From Diphasiastrum complanatum (taxonomy: Eukaryota > Streptophyta > Lycopodiopsida > Lycopodiales > Lycopodiaceae), in NCBI GenBank assembly GCA_029204225.1, contig CM055101.1, forward strand, positions 886,987 through 950,986: a stretch of 64,000 nucleotides of DNA, read 5' to 3'. The notes under the pieces were generated by a model. That model was not told the DNA's origin. It saw only the letters and a program-made list of their open reading frames with translations, and searched no databases. Positions 20,929 through 32,845 of the stretch are shown one piece after another (positions within the stretch are counted from its first letter, which is position 1; each line of letters opens with the position of its first letter). A program made the position numbers and the translations under genes.

Positions 20929-21646
20929 TCTAACTAGTAACAAATACAATAAATGTACTATTCAAAGGCTCTCCCTTCTCTCTTTCTCAGAATTTAGCTA
21001 CAATGCTACTCTCTTGAGTCTCACAAGGCTCAAGAAGCAAGATCTGTAATGATCTTAAACTCAAAAGGACTTGGGAAAATGAATTCTACACAATCTACTC
21101 AATTTAGAAGCTTGGATTTGACTCTTGGAATTGCCAAAGCATTCCTATGGTGTTTAGAATGGTTTTAGCTTCACTTTTGAACTAAATCCAACGGGGTTGG
21201 CTCAACTGGGTTGGCTCAACTGGTTAGCTTGGCATCCAAAGTTTCTTTGGTCCCAGGTTCGAGCCTCCCCTTGGAAACCAAGAAGCACTTTTGAACTAAA
21301 AAAGCCTCACACTCACTCTCAATGATTTGTAGGTTTAATAAGCTTCTAACACCTTTCAACATCAAATCTATTATGGAAACAATGGATTTTTATAAGCACA
21401 TCACTAGTTTCACTCTTCACAACTTGTTTTGAAACTCAAATATTGAAAAAACACAAAGTTTTGGTGAAAGTACAATTCCAGCAGCCTCTCACACGTGTGA
21501 GAAGTACATCTGAACTTTACACACTAATCTGGACGTCAACATCAAAAGTAAACTATTAGTAAAGGTCGCCCTCCTTAAAAAATGAATCAAGCACCAATGC
21601 TTTCACCAAAATGAAGACATTTGGATCATCAACTAAGCTCTTTGAC
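20929..21646 (-). other. E3 leader, interrupted by a SINE
   Basis: Untranslated region between PBS and gag. It contains a perfect 16-bp palindrome TCTCACACGTGTGAGA at 21487-21502 and the SINE at 21187-21285. Confidence 0.7.
21172..21300 (+). mobile_element. tRNA-derived SINE with 15-bp target duplication
   Basis: A ~99-bp body (21187-21285) is flanked by a perfect direct repeat CACTTTTGAACTAAA (21172-21186 and 21286-21300). It contains a perfect Pol III A-box match TGGCTCAACTGG (21212-21223) and a B-box-like GGTTCGAGCCT (21257-21267, one base from consensus). The A-box region is duplicated in tandem (14-bp period, ttggctcaactggg). It ends gaaaccaagaag without a long A or T tail. Such elements are copied by LINE machinery. 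Confidence 0.82.
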
Positions 21647-21661
21647 TTGGCTCTAATACCA
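21647..21661 (-). promoter_or_regulatory. E3 primer-binding site
   Basis: On the minus strand TGGTATTAGAGCCAA follows the LTR-terminal CA. One mismatch to the initiator-Met type PBS within the first 12 bases. Confidence 0.8.
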
Positions 21662-21905
21662 TGTCAAATTTCAGAGTTTAAGGACTGAATTTGATATACA
21701 AATGATCACAAAGAGTGATTGGTAGCTTGGGATCTTGATCTATATCAAGATTAGCTTCCAAATCTTGATCTACTTGACAATCTTTGTGATTCCAAGCAAG
21801 AACAATCAAATAAGGATGACCCACGGCTTCACACGTGTGAAGTACAGCTACAGTATGGCCTGATAATAGAGAAATAGTTTACTAATGATTTACTAAGCAT
21901 TCAAG
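21662..21905 (-). repeat. E3 5' LTR remnant
   Basis: On the minus strand the LTR ends ...AAATTTGACA before the PBS. Its upstream part is lost where a plus-strand copia fragment begins near 21906. It contains the perfect palindrome CTTCACACGTGTGAAG at 21827-21842. Confidence 0.6.
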
Positions 21906-22335
21906 AAGAAGGGCCACTCTGCATACGATTGCAGATTCAACCCGAAGTGTGTATTCGGATGTGCAGCATACAAGCACATACCAAAGGAACAAAGAAGCAA
22001 GCTCGATAGAAAATCAGAGCAGACAATCATGGTCGGATACTCGAACAGATCACAAGTCTACAAACTCTACAATCCAACCACGAAGAAAGTTGTATTGAGT
22101 AGAGATGTGAAAATCGATGAGTCCACATTCCCTGGATTGAAGGACGAAAAAAGGCCATGAGATCTTCACACTACTGCCGATTCAAGAGGGAGATCGAGGA
22201 CAAACATCAAATCAGAATATTGAGCTCCAGACTCCAGAGCAGCAGGAAGCCGAAGATCAACCCAACGAAGAAGAAACATTCGAGCAGCGACGAATGGAAC
22301 CCAGAAGGTCAACAAGACAAAGAAGACCTTCTTTC
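21906..22335 (+). pseudogene. Copia integrase C-terminus and linker fragment
   Basis: Plus strand reads FGCAAYKHIPKEQRSKLDR, then VYKLYNPTTKKVVLSRDV, DESTFPGLKDE, and after frame changes the typical EPRRSTRQRRPSF linker. It joins head-on with minus-strand copia sequence at about 22336. Confidence 0.75.
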
Positions 22336-23312
22336 TCTACATGCTCCTTGAAGATTTTGAAACAATTGAAAGCTTTTGACTTCTTCTTGATAAAGTACAC
22401 CAAGCAATCCGCTAGAAACACGCTGATGGCTTGATCTAAATGGTTTCATGGCCAGTTTACAGACTAGACAGTCTTGACAAGTAGATAATTTGACTTTCCT
22501 ATCTGGATAGTCGAGATCAACAACAGTAGATTGTTTAGACATTTGTTGTACAAAATGAATAGAAGTACTGTTATTTCTTTGAATAGAAGTACTAAGAGCC
22601 TGACTAGAGGTAGAACAACAATGACTTAATCTATACAATTATCCATGTCTCTTTCCAAGTGCTAGGATCTTGTCTTTCCTATCAACTACTTTACACTCAT
22701 CAGATTCAAATTCTACTCTATGTCCTAGATCTCTAATTCTGCTAACGAAGAGCGAATTTGTAGATAGATTCGGTACATGCAGTACATTTTAAAGTATCTT
22801 AGATTGATTGTTTGCAAAGCTCAATCTTACTGTACCTTCACCTTTGATAGCATGTGTGCTATTGTTTCCCATGTGAGCATATTGTTTGGTATTGGAAGGC
22901 GTATAGGACTCGAAATAGCCAATATGGCTAGTCATGTGTTGTGTGGCTCGGGAGTTCAGAAACTAGGAGCTGTCGTTGCATGTTTTTGGATGGCTAGTCA
23001 TTAAGGCATCATTATCCGATTCTTGAATCGACTGTGGTGCTTCTGTAGCTGCATTTGCCACTTGTTTCGACTGCCCCTTGCTGTTGTTCTTTTCCTGCAG
23101 TATGCGACAATCTTGGATCTTGTGGTTGGTTCACCAGAATATGTGTAGAACAGCTAATTCTTTGTCGGCTAGTTTGACTGCTCTAGACGCTATGTCGGTT
23201 CATGATTTAGCCTTGGTTGCTTTGGGCCTTTCTTTGTTGCTTAGTTGTTGGTGTATAAGGCATGAGAGTCGACACTTGAGGAACCAACGACTTTGTTCCT
23301 TCTGCTCTCTTC
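22336..23312 (-). pseudogene. Copia pre-integrase, protease and gag-end remnant
   Basis: Minus strand: a gag-end segment, a degenerate protease region (LNSRATQHMTSH, in place of the usual DSGA), then IKGEGTV, NVLHVPNLSTNSLFVSRI, RVEFESDECKVVDRKDKIL, and the pre-integrase Cys region CQDCLVCKLAMKPF, followed by DCLVYFIKKKS of the integrase. Stops throughout. The integrase part resembles 48364-49045. Confidence 0.7.
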
Positions 23313-23850
23313 CTAAAACAACATTGTCATGACTCTTGAAAGAGTCAATTCAAGGTGTGTCAAGATAATCATCACCCAGCTATCATATGAGCTTGGAAAG
23401 CTTGAAAGTAGTGTCATTACTACATTTTGATCATCTATGACAAATCCAAAATTAGCCATTTGCTTTGGTAGGTTCTTGAACTGGTTGATGTGATTCTGTA
23501 GGGAATCTTCGTTGGTCATCTTGAGGGAGAAAATGTTCTTTCTTAGATGTAGCTTGGAAGCTACATCGCGGACATCGTACAGAGTGCTCAAGATGTCCCA
23601 GACTTCCTTGGAGATCTGAGCTTCATACACATGGCCGATTTGAGTGTCTGATCTATTGAGGATGATTAGCGCAAAGGCTTTGCCATCTTTCAGCATTCAT
23701 CGAGAGATTGCAGCATCGTCAGCTTCATTTCTTACCTCTACACCTATAACAATGTCATACAATTCCTTAGCCATTAGCACAGTTCTCATCTTAAATTTCT
23801 ATAGATGGTGATTGGCTCCATCAAGCTTGTCCATCATAGGACTGGATTTA
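23313..23850 (-). pseudogene. Ty1/copia gag (UBN2-type), copy 2
   Basis: Same gag family as 4295-4767: ISKEVWDILSTLYDV, LHLRKNIFSLKM, VIDDQNVVMTLLSSFPSSY. Here CGA is kept where copies 1 and 4 have TGA, but the next Trp codon is TGA. Confidence 0.8.
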
Positions 23851-24065
23851 TATAGCCTCGTAGTTGTTCTAAATATGAAATATTTGTCTTAAGTTCCATA
23901 ATCACTTTTGACAAGGATCATAATAACATATAGTTCTATCAGCCCTTGGCGTAGTCCCCCTGATGGTGGTGTGTTCCTTCGTTCGAGCAGCTCACTACTG
24001 GCATTTCGGCTTGCTCCTGAAGTTTGTTACATTTATCATCTCTATCAGGGAGCTAAACCTCCATA

Positions 24066-24425
24066 TCAGATAACTGCTACTACTGTCGTTTCAAATCTAC
24101 CATGGAGTGCCGCAGTCTCTTCCTGCAACAACATTGTCATGACTCTTGAAAGAGTCAGTTTAGGGTGTGTCGTGATAATCATCACCCAGCTGTCGCATGA
24201 GCTTGGCAAGCTTGAAAGTAGTGTCATTACTGCATTTTGATCATCTATGACATATCCGACAGTGGCCATTTGCTTCAGCAGTTCTTTGACTAGCTGATGT
24301 GCCTCTGTAGGGAATCTTCGTTGGTCATCTTGAGCGAGAAAATCTTCTTCTTGAGATGTAGCTTGGAAGCTATGTCGCACACATAGTACAAAGTAACTCA
24401 CTAACTTCACTTCATTCCATTTCAA
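24066..24425 (-). pseudogene. Ty1/copia gag (UBN2-type), copy 3, partial
   Basis: Contains LLKQMATVGYVIDDQNAVMTLLSSLPSS and ITTHPKLTLSRVMTMLLQEE. The central helices are missing and the N-terminal part runs into leader sequence near 24390. It lies just upstream of copy 2 on the minus strand, a partial tandem arrangement. Confidence 0.75.
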
Positions 24426-25029
24426 AGAAATATGCGAGAAAAAATGCTCTTTATATAGCCTCGTGTTCTAAATATGAAATAACCCTCTTAAGTTCCATAA
24501 CCGCTTTTGACAAGGATCGGAATAACATATGGGCTCTGGGTCAAAATAAAGTTTGACCATGGATTGATTTGATCTTCGACCTGGTATCAGAATACACTTA
24601 TTCTATTCTAAGCTCAATCTTTTTCAAACAACAAATAAACTATCACAAGAAATAACTATTTTGCATTATGTAGATCGAAATAAGAGACAACTAGATCATG
24701 CCATGTTATCACATGTCTTCATCCTCAGATTGAGCAGGTCCTCCAAAATGTACATGAATTGTTGTAATGTGCTCCTTCCAAAAATCTATTAAAGTTTTCA
24801 TATGAAAATTTGGGGCTACACAAATGCATACAACATCATTGTTGTAATCTATACAAAAATTCGTGCTCGATGTTGAAAAAAAAATGATCAGCATCGATCA
24901 TTAATTGTTTTTTTAAAGATCATTGATGAACAACCACTTCACCCCTCCTTTTAATGAAATTATCAATTTCAATAAAAGTTAACTGGAAAGATGATATATA
25001 AAAATATCCAAATCCAAGAAAAGTCAGTA
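24390..25029. repeat. Leader/LTR-like module, copy 2
   Basis: Matches 4830-5400 and 35640-36050. Carries the minus-strand TATA-like gctatataaag. E2 is inserted just to its right. Confidence 0.6.
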
Positions 25030-25034
25030 ATAAG

Positions 25035-25681
25035 TGTGAAAATTGTCAACATTTCCTTGTCTAGTTTTAGGCCAAAATTGCTAAAAATGGCACATAGTTT
25101 AGGATCTGACTTTTCACACGTGTGAAACAGGTCTAGATATTTTTAGTAAGTGTATTTTTTCAGTATGAAGAAGTGTCAAACTTCAAGACCTTCGAAATGA
25201 GTCCATTTTCATGTATTTTGGACATATATGCCAATTTTACCTATATAGGGCATATTTTAGGTAAGGAGGGTCTAGAGAGAGGAGAGAGAGTCATCTCTCT
25301 CAGCTATATATAGCAGGTAGGCCGTGGAGAAACAGGTTGGAGCAGATCCATTGTATTCATTTGCTTAATGAGAGATTTTTCTATTGGGTTCTCCTTCCAT
25401 TGTTGGCATTGTGTAGTGATTGAGTTCAAGCTTTGTGTGTATGATCTTAGGTGCTTTCCAAAAGTGATAGGCTGATGTATTATGGACTGTATAATGCTAT
25501 TTTGGGCCGCACTTGATGTTTATGGAAGTTTCCATTTGTGATAAATGCTTTTTGATCAAGTTCTTTGCATTCTAGGTAGCATAGAATGTGTTGCCAATTC
25601 CTAGCTTATGTAGTTTGGAGTGCAAGCATTCAAGCCAATGATCTTGGAGTTTAGATCCACTTAGGATCTGTATTTTTCACA
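25035..25681 (+). repeat. E2 5' LTR
   Basis: TGTGAAAATTG...TTTTTCACA. G-box palindrome at 25112-25127. PBS TGGTATCAGAGCTGG follows at 25682. Confidence 0.95.
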
Positions 25682-25696
25682 TGGTATCAGAGCTGG
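25682..25696 (+). promoter_or_regulatory. E2 primer-binding site
   Basis: TGGTATCAGAGCTGG, initiator-Met tRNA type, immediately after the LTR. Confidence 0.93.
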
Positions 25697-26853
25697 TTGG
25701 CTTCTATTTACAGTAAGTATTCCATTTTTGGTGATATTTGGATGTTTGATCAAGTTCTAGCATGATTTTGCATTGCTTTGTTGATCAAATCTTACTAACC
25801 TTTGTTTTGTGAGTTGAACTTGTGGATCAAAAGCATATTTCAGGTCTATTGAAGATCAGAGGCTGAAAAGAAACTATTTTGGATCAGATCATAACACCTA
25901 ATCATTTGTGATTGTGAGGCTTGTGCATATTCAATACTAACAATGTTCTTTTCAATCCTATTGTTGACAATCTCCATTCTTGGATGAACACTCTCCTTAA
26001 GTGGATGAAACTTCTCCTTAAGTGGATGACAAATGCTCTTTTGAGTGAGTTGTAATTCTCCTAAAGGCTGAGCAAAGCTCCCATTTGGATGAAAGATCCC
26101 CTTTTTTGGGTGAACATATTGTAAGCTCCATTGTGAAGAGCATATTGTAAAGATTGTCATCAATTTTGGCATAAATTTTGGTGTACTTTGTTGAGCATGT
26201 AAGTAACTCTCCTTATGTAATTTGATTGGAGCATTTGCTGGAAGGTGTTAACCATTATGCAAGTGTGTTTTCAGGTTCTTAACAGGTTGAGGAACATTCT
26301 CATGTGAAGTGATCTTAGATCTACATCTAAACACCAAGATTTGACAAGATAGTGAAGCTAGTCTTGTGATTCACTAAGTGTGCTCATTCATTCACCTCTA
26401 AATCTTGTATTTATCACTTGCTGGAGTTTATAAACTTTTAGAAGTGTGGTTTACATGTGGTTTTACAGGTTGAATCAATATCTTAGTGTGTTGATCATAT
26501 GTTGATCAAGTTTGTTCATTACTAGGTAATCTTGGCATCCTAGTTTTGGGTATTTTCTAAGAATGCAAGTAACTCTTCACACCATAACTTGATTTGGTCA
26601 CTTGCTGGAAAGTTTGAGAGCTTAAGCAAGAGTGTGTTCAGGTTGGTTTGATTTTGTAATCCATTCTTAGTGTGTGCAAAGTGTTGCATGTGTTTCAATC
26701 TTCCTTTCTATGCTTGTAAACCATCTAGGTTCAAGATAGAAGTGTTTTAGGGTCCTAAATCTTCATAGATCTCTTTATCTATCATTTGTTGAGAGAAAAG
26801 TGAGTGCTAAGTGCTTTAGGACAAAACCTAAAAGTTGAAGAAACATTAGAATC

Positions 26854-29800
26854 ATGGCTTCCAATGGTGGGATCATGCTAGAGTCTAGTGAAAGGTTGAG
26901 TTCATCAAACTACTCTACTTGGAAAGTGAGGATGGAGTCCTTACTTGAGTTGAATGAACTCATGGACATAGTTGCAGAAATTGAAGAGAGACCTCTCACA
27001 CTTCAAGAGCAACAAAGGTGTGATATGAAGGCCAAAAGGGCTCTTCATATCATTAAAATGAATGTTACAAATGAACTTCTCAAGGAAGTTGGAAAGTGTC
27101 AAAGTGCAAGTGAGGCATGGAATGCCTTAAAGAAGCTCTTTGAATCAAAGTCCACATCTAGGGTATTGACCCTAAGGAGACAAATATTTTCTAGTAGGCA
27201 AAGAGAGGGTGAAAGTGCTCATGCATTTATCTTGAGAGTTAAGTCCCTAAGTGATGATTTAGCATGCATTGATGAGAACATAAAAGATGGTGAAATAGTC
27301 CAAGTTATGTTGAATGGTTTGCTAAATGAACATGCTAACCTTGTGCAAAGTTTTGCCATTCAAAGAGTCTTGCCAAGTGTGGTTGACTTGCAAGAAATCT
27401 TATTGGCTGAAGAACATAGGTTGCAATCAAAGCTTGATGGTGCATCCTTGCAAGGTGGAGGTGAAGAGGCTTTCTTCACAAAAGGCAAATTCAAGGGCAA
27501 AGGTAAAGGCAAAGGGAAATGGTCCAAAGGTGGTAACTTTGATCATGATGATCACTCTTCCTCTTCCTCTTCTACTAAGAACAATAAGTCAAAGTTCAAG
27601 TGCTTTTATTGTGGGATAAAAGGACATTTTGCAAATGAATGCCATAAGAAACAAAATGCTAGATCTAGGTTGAGATCTAATGTACTTCTTGGAGATGATA
27701 ATTGTTGTGCTAACTTGGCAAGCTTTGGTGAATCTATGGTCAATTTTTTGGATCCATTGGATCTTGAAGATGCACTAGTGTTACCTACTAGTCATATGGA
27801 GTCATGTGGAGCTAAATTAGCATCATGTTTGTACTCTTCTACTCATGGACTTCCAAGGCTTGTTGGTTCTTCAATGGTGCTAGATGGCAAGTGCAAAAAT
27901 GGAAAAGGTAAGGAAGGAGCTAACTTTATCAATGGAGTTGATGAAGATTCTTCTTTGGAAGTGATTGTTGCTAATGACTTGTTTGTTCATATGGAAAAAG
28001 ATGGAGATGCTAAGTGTCATTCTTTGCAAGAAGATGGTTGTTCTTCTAATTCTTTTCATATTGATGTATGTAATCATGTGGGAAAAGATGATGGTGCTTT
28101 GAGCATGCTTGAAGGAAATGGTTCTTTTACATCTTTTTGTGATAAAGTCATTTGTGCAACAAGTGGTGTCACATTTCTTCATAAAAAGAGTAGATCAAAG
28201 GTTTCTATCATGAGACTCGGTGAGGGAGATCACAAGTCAAAAGGAAGAGAAGTATGTGAAGTGTTCAAAGTAGGATGTACTTTGAATGATGTTTTTATGA
28301 ACGATAGTGAGGAAGAATCATTATCATATGACTCATTACCTAAATCATTGAGTAGAAGTTCATGTTTGAAAAGAGAGAGTACTTCAATCACTCTTATGTT
28401 GAAGGTACTAAGGATTCTTTTCTTGGCTTCTAATATTCAAGAGTCTTCTACTTCTTATGGTGCAACTATCAAGAGGGAGGTTTCTAACTTTTGTGGTGCT
28501 AGCATTAAGAGGGAGTCTTGTGAAGGAAAGGGCAATGGAAGAGTGGTTCTTGGGAAGATCCAAAGCATGGATCTAACATCTCTTCATCAACTCAAAGCAT
28601 TCTATGATTGTGGTGGATTGTTCATTCATGGTCAAGATGGCAAAAGGTTGGTTGAAGAAGACTACATGGAGCAACTCAAGTGGCAACTTCTTCAAGGCAA
28701 GGGAGATATCATTGGTGAGCTTATTGAGGTTTGTTATGAACTCAAGAGGGCTGTTTTGATTAGGTTTGATACTCATCTTCACCTACTCTACTTCATGTTA
28801 AATGGAAATGTTGGAATCTATCTTTTGGTTTATGATGGTGGCATTGTTTTCACTAACTATAGTGAAGGGTCAAATTTGAGCATTGATGAGATCTTGTGGG
28901 ATCTTAATCATGTGTTTGAGAGGGAGTATCTTCAGAGTTTCAGATCTGAAGATGTTCACATATGCAAGATCTTTGATGTCTTATTGGAAGATCAAGAGAT
29001 TGATCTTGGATTGCTTCATCAACACCAAGAGACAAGTGGCAATTCGAAGCTAGTGAAAAGCATCAAAGAAGAGACAAATGGTCAAGGCATTTTGGATCTG
29101 TTTTTACAGGTTCTTGAAGGTTCAAGTAAGGTCTTTGGAGCTGCAAGGAAGTGTCTTCTTACTCTACCTCACTTGCCTAATCTCATGTATGAACATTGTT
29201 ATGTCAATGTGTTGAAATTGTCAAATTTCAATAAAACTAGTTCCATAGTTTTGCATCCTTTGGATCTTGGAGATGGAATAGTTATCATTGCTGGTTTGTA
29301 TGATCAAGTACATGAATTCATTCAGATCTTGAAAGGTATTGAAGTGGTCAATATGTTTTCTTTTGAACAAAGTTCAAGATCTAGTATTCTAGTGTTGGCA
29401 AATTGGCAACTTGTTGACATTGTAGGATCAAGCGTTGTGTGCAAATCTTGTGGAGGTACTTCAAGTATTTCAAGTTCAGGTTTTGGTCATTCAAATGGAG
29501 TAGGGAACACATCTTTTTGGCATTCATTCACTCAAAGGCTTTCATGGATTGAAGATCTACAAAGGCAAGGTGGTGATGGAAGTTCATTCATGGAGATACA
29601 TGTTGCATTCACTATATGTATAGTGAAATGTGGAGGAGGCATGCAAACACTTGTTGATCACTTTCATTTACAACTTGTTTGCTGCTATTTTACAGAGAAA
29701 CCAGAGATGGATACATGGAGGAATTCATTAATTGAGATTCTATGTTCTTTCACATGTACCATTTTTATGATTCTATGTAAAATTGATGTAAGAAATAGTG

Positions 29801-29946
29801 AAGCATCCTATATGGACACTATTATCTATATCAATTATGTTGTGTCCTATTTTGTACATATTAGGATCCTTGAGAAGAGATCTATTTTGATGATGGAGAT
29901 CATTCTTAAGTTGGAACAAAGTAGTGTTGTAAAACTAGCAAGTTAA
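26854..29946 (+). CDS. E2 Gag-unknown fusion protein (1030 aa)
   Basis: Same length and frame as the E1 ORF. I see three amino-acid differences (F56C, K58M and a Val to Ile in the DQEVDLG stretch) and a few silent changes (e.g. near 29432, 29750, 29887). All gag features and the CCHC knuckle are retained, as is the ~760-residue unassigned C-terminal part. The intact frame in two independent insertions shows the source copy was intact, but divergence is too small to show selection. Confidence 0.9.
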   Translation: MASNGGIMLESSERLSSSNYSTWKVRMESLLELNELMDIVAEIEERPLTLQEQQRCDMKAKRALHIIKMNVTNELLKEVGKCQSASEAWNALKKLFESKSTSRVLTLRRQIFSSRQREGESAHAFILRVKSLSDDLACIDENIKDGEIVQVMLNGLLNEHANLVQSFAIQRVLPSVVDLQEILLAEEHRLQSKLDGASLQGGGEEAFFTKGKFKGKGKGKGKWSKGGNFDHDDHSSSSSSTKNNKSKFKCFYCGIKGHFANECHKKQNARSRLRSNVLLGDDNCCANLASFGESMVNFLDPLDLEDALVLPTSHMESCGAKLASCLYSSTHGLPRLVGSSMVLDGKCKNGKGKEGANFINGVDEDSSLEVIVANDLFVHMEKDGDAKCHSLQEDGCSSNSFHIDVCNHVGKDDGALSMLEGNGSFTSFCDKVICATSGVTFLHKKSRSKVSIMRLGEGDHKSKGREVCEVFKVGCTLNDVFMNDSEEESLSYDSLPKSLSRSSCLKRESTSITLMLKVLRILFLASNIQESSTSYGATIKREVSNFCGASIKRESCEGKGNGRVVLGKIQSMDLTSLHQLKAFYDCGGLFIHGQDGKRLVEEDYMEQLKWQLLQGKGDIIGELIEVCYELKRAVLIRFDTHLHLLYFMLNGNVGIYLLVYDGGIVFTNYSEGSNLSIDEILWDLNHVFEREYLQSFRSEDVHICKIFDVLLEDQEIDLGLLHQHQETSGNSKLVKSIKEETNGQGILDLFLQVLEGSSKVFGAARKCLLTLPHLPNLMYEHCYVNVLKLSNFNKTSSIVLHPLDLGDGIVIIAGLYDQVHEFIQILKGIEVVNMFSFEQSSRSSILVLANWQLVDIVGSSVVCKSCGGTSSISSSGFGHSNGVGNTSFWHSFTQRLSWIEDLQRQGGDGSSFMEIHVAFTICIVKCGGGMQTLVDHFHLQLVCCYFTEKPEMDTWRNSLIEILCSFTCTIFMILCKIDVRNSEASYMDTIIYINYVVSYFVHIRILEKRSILMMEIILKLEQSSVVKLAS

Positions 29947-29949
29947 GTT

Positions 29950-29959
29950 GAAGAGGGAG
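29950..29959 (+). promoter_or_regulatory. E2 polypurine tract
   Basis: GAAGAGGGAG directly before the 3' LTR. Confidence 0.9.
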
Positions 29960-30606
29960 TGTGAAAATTGTCAACATTTCCTTGTCTAGTTTTAGGCCAA
30001 AATTGCTAAAAATGGCACATAGTTTAGGATCTGACTTTTCACACGTGTGAAACAGGTCTAGATATTTTTAGTAAGTGTATTTTTTCAGTATGAAGAAGTG
30101 TCAAACTTCAAGACCTTCGAAATGAGTCCATTTTCATGTATTTTGGACATATATGCCAATTTTACCTATATAGGGCATATTTTAGGTAAGGAGGGTCTAG
30201 AGATAGGAGAGAGAGTCATCTCTCTCAGCTATATATAGCAGGTAGGCCGTGGAGAAACAGGTTGGAGCAGATCCATTGTATTCATTTGCTTAATGAGAGA
30301 TTTTTCTATTGGGTTCTCCTTCCATTGTTGGCATTGTGTAGTGATTGAGTTCAAGCTTTGTGTGTATGATCTTAGGTGCTTTCCAAAAGTGATAGGCTGA
30401 TGTATTATGGACTGTATAATGCTATTTTGGGCCGCACTTGATGTTTATGGAAGTTTCCATTTGTGATAAATGCTTTTTGATCAAGTTCTTTGCATTCTAG
30501 GTAGCATAGAATGTGTTGCCAATTCCTAGCTTATGTAGTTTGGAGTGCAAGCATTCAAGCCAATGATCTTGGAGTTTAGATCCACTTAGGATCTGTATTT
30601 TTCACA
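29960..30606 (+). repeat. E2 3' LTR
   Basis: 647 bp, one substitution from the 5' LTR. Palindrome at 30037-30052. Confidence 0.95.
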
Positions 30607-30611
30607 ATAAG

Positions 30612-31449
30612 TGCTTCCACTAAAAGGATTCACTTCATTACAAACATGACTTATCCTTCAAATATTTTCAATCTGAGTGATAGAAGTTACTATTCCATCG
30701 AAATCCATTTATGTAACAGAGATATTCTAGGTTTAAGAAATTGAAACATTTTAATTTTAGAATTTATCTGAATTCCAAGGCTATTCAAACAAGTAGTAAT
30801 ATGAAATAACAAACTCTTAGAAGAATAACTTTATGTTGGAAAGAATCATATAACTCAGTCTGATATCTTATATTTGAGAAATTACTAAGAAGTAAAGGAT
30901 TAATTAATAAAGCGAGAAATAGATTCGAGGGCCTCTAATTTTGTAAATAATGAGATACCACATTGGGATCTAGATTAAACCTCAAAATTTTCCAAAATAT
31001 CCCACATTTGATCGAATGGTTTTCTTCTATCACATATCGTGACTAGGTACTATAACACACCATTGATCATCAGATCTTTACAGTCCTAGAATTCTCTTTC
31101 CAAAATTACTGATGTCCCATACCATCAGCTTTTCCTTTCAGAAAATCCTTAACCGCCTAATCTGATATTCTAGAGATCCACTGATCATCTAGCTGTCCTA
31201 TAATCACTATAGGTTATTATGCCTTATTTCCAAAACACTAGAGAATCCATTTATTCAGATGACTGGCATGCCTATGAGATGGATACTACGAATCCACATC
31301 TGATCCTGTGATATAAACAGAAGAATTACCATGGTTAAATATTACATCCTGATCCTTTCTGGTTAATGAATAAGCTTCAAATCCCCTACTGATGCATCAA
31401 ATCTAGGGACAAGCTTCTGTCAACTAACAGATCCAATGTAATCCATGCA
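30612..31449. other. Unassigned stretch
   Basis: AT-rich, no ORF or repeat recognised from other parts of the window. Confidence 0.4.
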
Positions 31450-32845
31450 TGAGATTCCACCTTTAACCTCACAATTGACATCCAAAACTGTGGATAACTC
31501 AATGTTACAAAGATATCAGTTACGAGGTCAACTGAATGAATTCAAACCAGGAAATCAATAACCAGAATTAAGCAACTATTTACAAGGATTACCAAGATCC
31601 GAACTGCGAAATACATTTCCTTATACTACTTACTACCATCTGATGTCCACTCTTCTTCCTTCCTTAGAATTTTCAGTTCTCTGGAAGTCTATTTCAACTA
31701 AGGTACCAAAAAGACGTACTGACAGTAGTAAATGTTTAAAAATCAATCACTATAGGAAAAAGTCCAAAACAATTTTACTTCTGTCCTTCACCTGGGTTGA
31801 ATATCCGTTATATCAAAAATCATTTGCTAGTATGTGAAACCGTACTAGTCTAATCTTTTGAATATAATTCACCATAGGATTTTACTGGAAATGAAATCAG
31901 TCATGTAATTTCTTTTATTACAAATTTTCCAATAAAATTGGACTATTTTTCCTTTTTATTGACTAGTTTGGCATGACTCCGTTAATATTGATAAATCCTA
32001 TCCAAACACATAATATAAAATTACATGAATGGAAATCTTACCAATAGGATTTCAGTAATTCTTGAACCATATCCTATCAGATTTACTGTCTAGATAAAGA
32101 ATACTATTCCCACTCATTCAATCTGGTCATTTCATATTGTTTGACGATTTTGATCAAATTTAACGAGTATCTTGCACAAACATTCGTTTGACTGATTTCT
32201 AGCGATCAACATCGATTAGAAAACTATCAGGCAAGTAACTGATTTCAAATTTTTACCAAATTTAAATTCAACAAAAAAATAATAATTCAAATTTCAACTT
32301 TCAATCTGGGAGTTCCCAACTCCAAAAGTAAAAAGAATGGCAATACAGTAAAACTTGTCGGCAATTTCATTGCAGTTTCTCTTGTCAATTTTAACTTATC
32401 TATCACCACAAAATAATTTAGACTTAGTGAAAACACTGTGACCAATTATGAGTGATAAACTCAGTTTAATCAATTCACTAATCGAAACTGATTTTATAGA
32501 TGACAAAAAAATGAACGAAATTTTTATTTTTTCGGATAACTCAAATTTTGCTTTTATTTTACGTGATTCGAAAATACTGTCAGTACAAAAGGCAATCGAA
32601 ATTGAAAAAATTGAAACACTGTCCGATTTCTATTGTTACTAACCCAATGTCAAACTGGCATGAAAGCACACTACATCAGTTACAAACGTCATTACGGCAT
32701 GTTTTTACGTAAACTTCAATTTTACGGAATTTGTCGTCCATTAATACTGATTTGTGATCCAACTGTCAAAGCACGTGCATATGACCACTCAAATCAATTG
32801 TAAATCTCTCATGCATGTCAGAATCACTCTAAGAATCAACTTGCA
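31450..32845. repeat. AT-rich dispersed module A, copy 3 (longest)
   Basis: 31450-32450 matches 14810-15810. 31850-32845 matches 5400-6351. Non-coding. It joins the two overlapping versions seen elsewhere and so may represent the fuller unit. Confidence 0.75.

Larger units (their letters stand above)
16918..21905 (-). mobile_element. E3: degenerate Ty1/copia element
   Basis: Minus-strand copia element with gag, zinc knuckle, protease, integrase, RT and RNase H in the copia order (IN before RT). The 3' LTR is reduced to its first ~86 bp (to 17003); the 5' LTR remnant begins at 21662. PBS and PPT are both visible. Several stops and frameshifts make it non-functional. A SINE has inserted in its leader. 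Confidence 0.88.
25035..30606 (+). mobile_element. E2: complete non-autonomous copia-type LTR retrotransposon
   Basis: 5572 bp, same structure as E1 (LTR-PBS-leader-ORF-PPT-LTR). The two 647-bp LTRs differ at a single base (gagagag versus gagatag), so it inserted very recently. Perfect 5-bp target duplication ATAAG at 25030-25034 and 30607-30611. E2 carries LTR variants (gtgatagg, atgcttttt) shared by both of its LTRs but not by E1, so the two are separate insertions, not a segmental copy. Confidence 0.95.

Noticed and set aside
21187-21285. A functional tRNA gene
   Set aside because: A- and B-boxes are present but no acceptor stem or cloverleaf can be formed, and the flanking 15-bp duplication shows it is a SINE.
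25035-30606. E1 and E2 as a segmental duplication of one insertion
   Set aside because: They have different target duplications and flanks, and each has variants shared by both of its own LTRs, so they are separate insertions.
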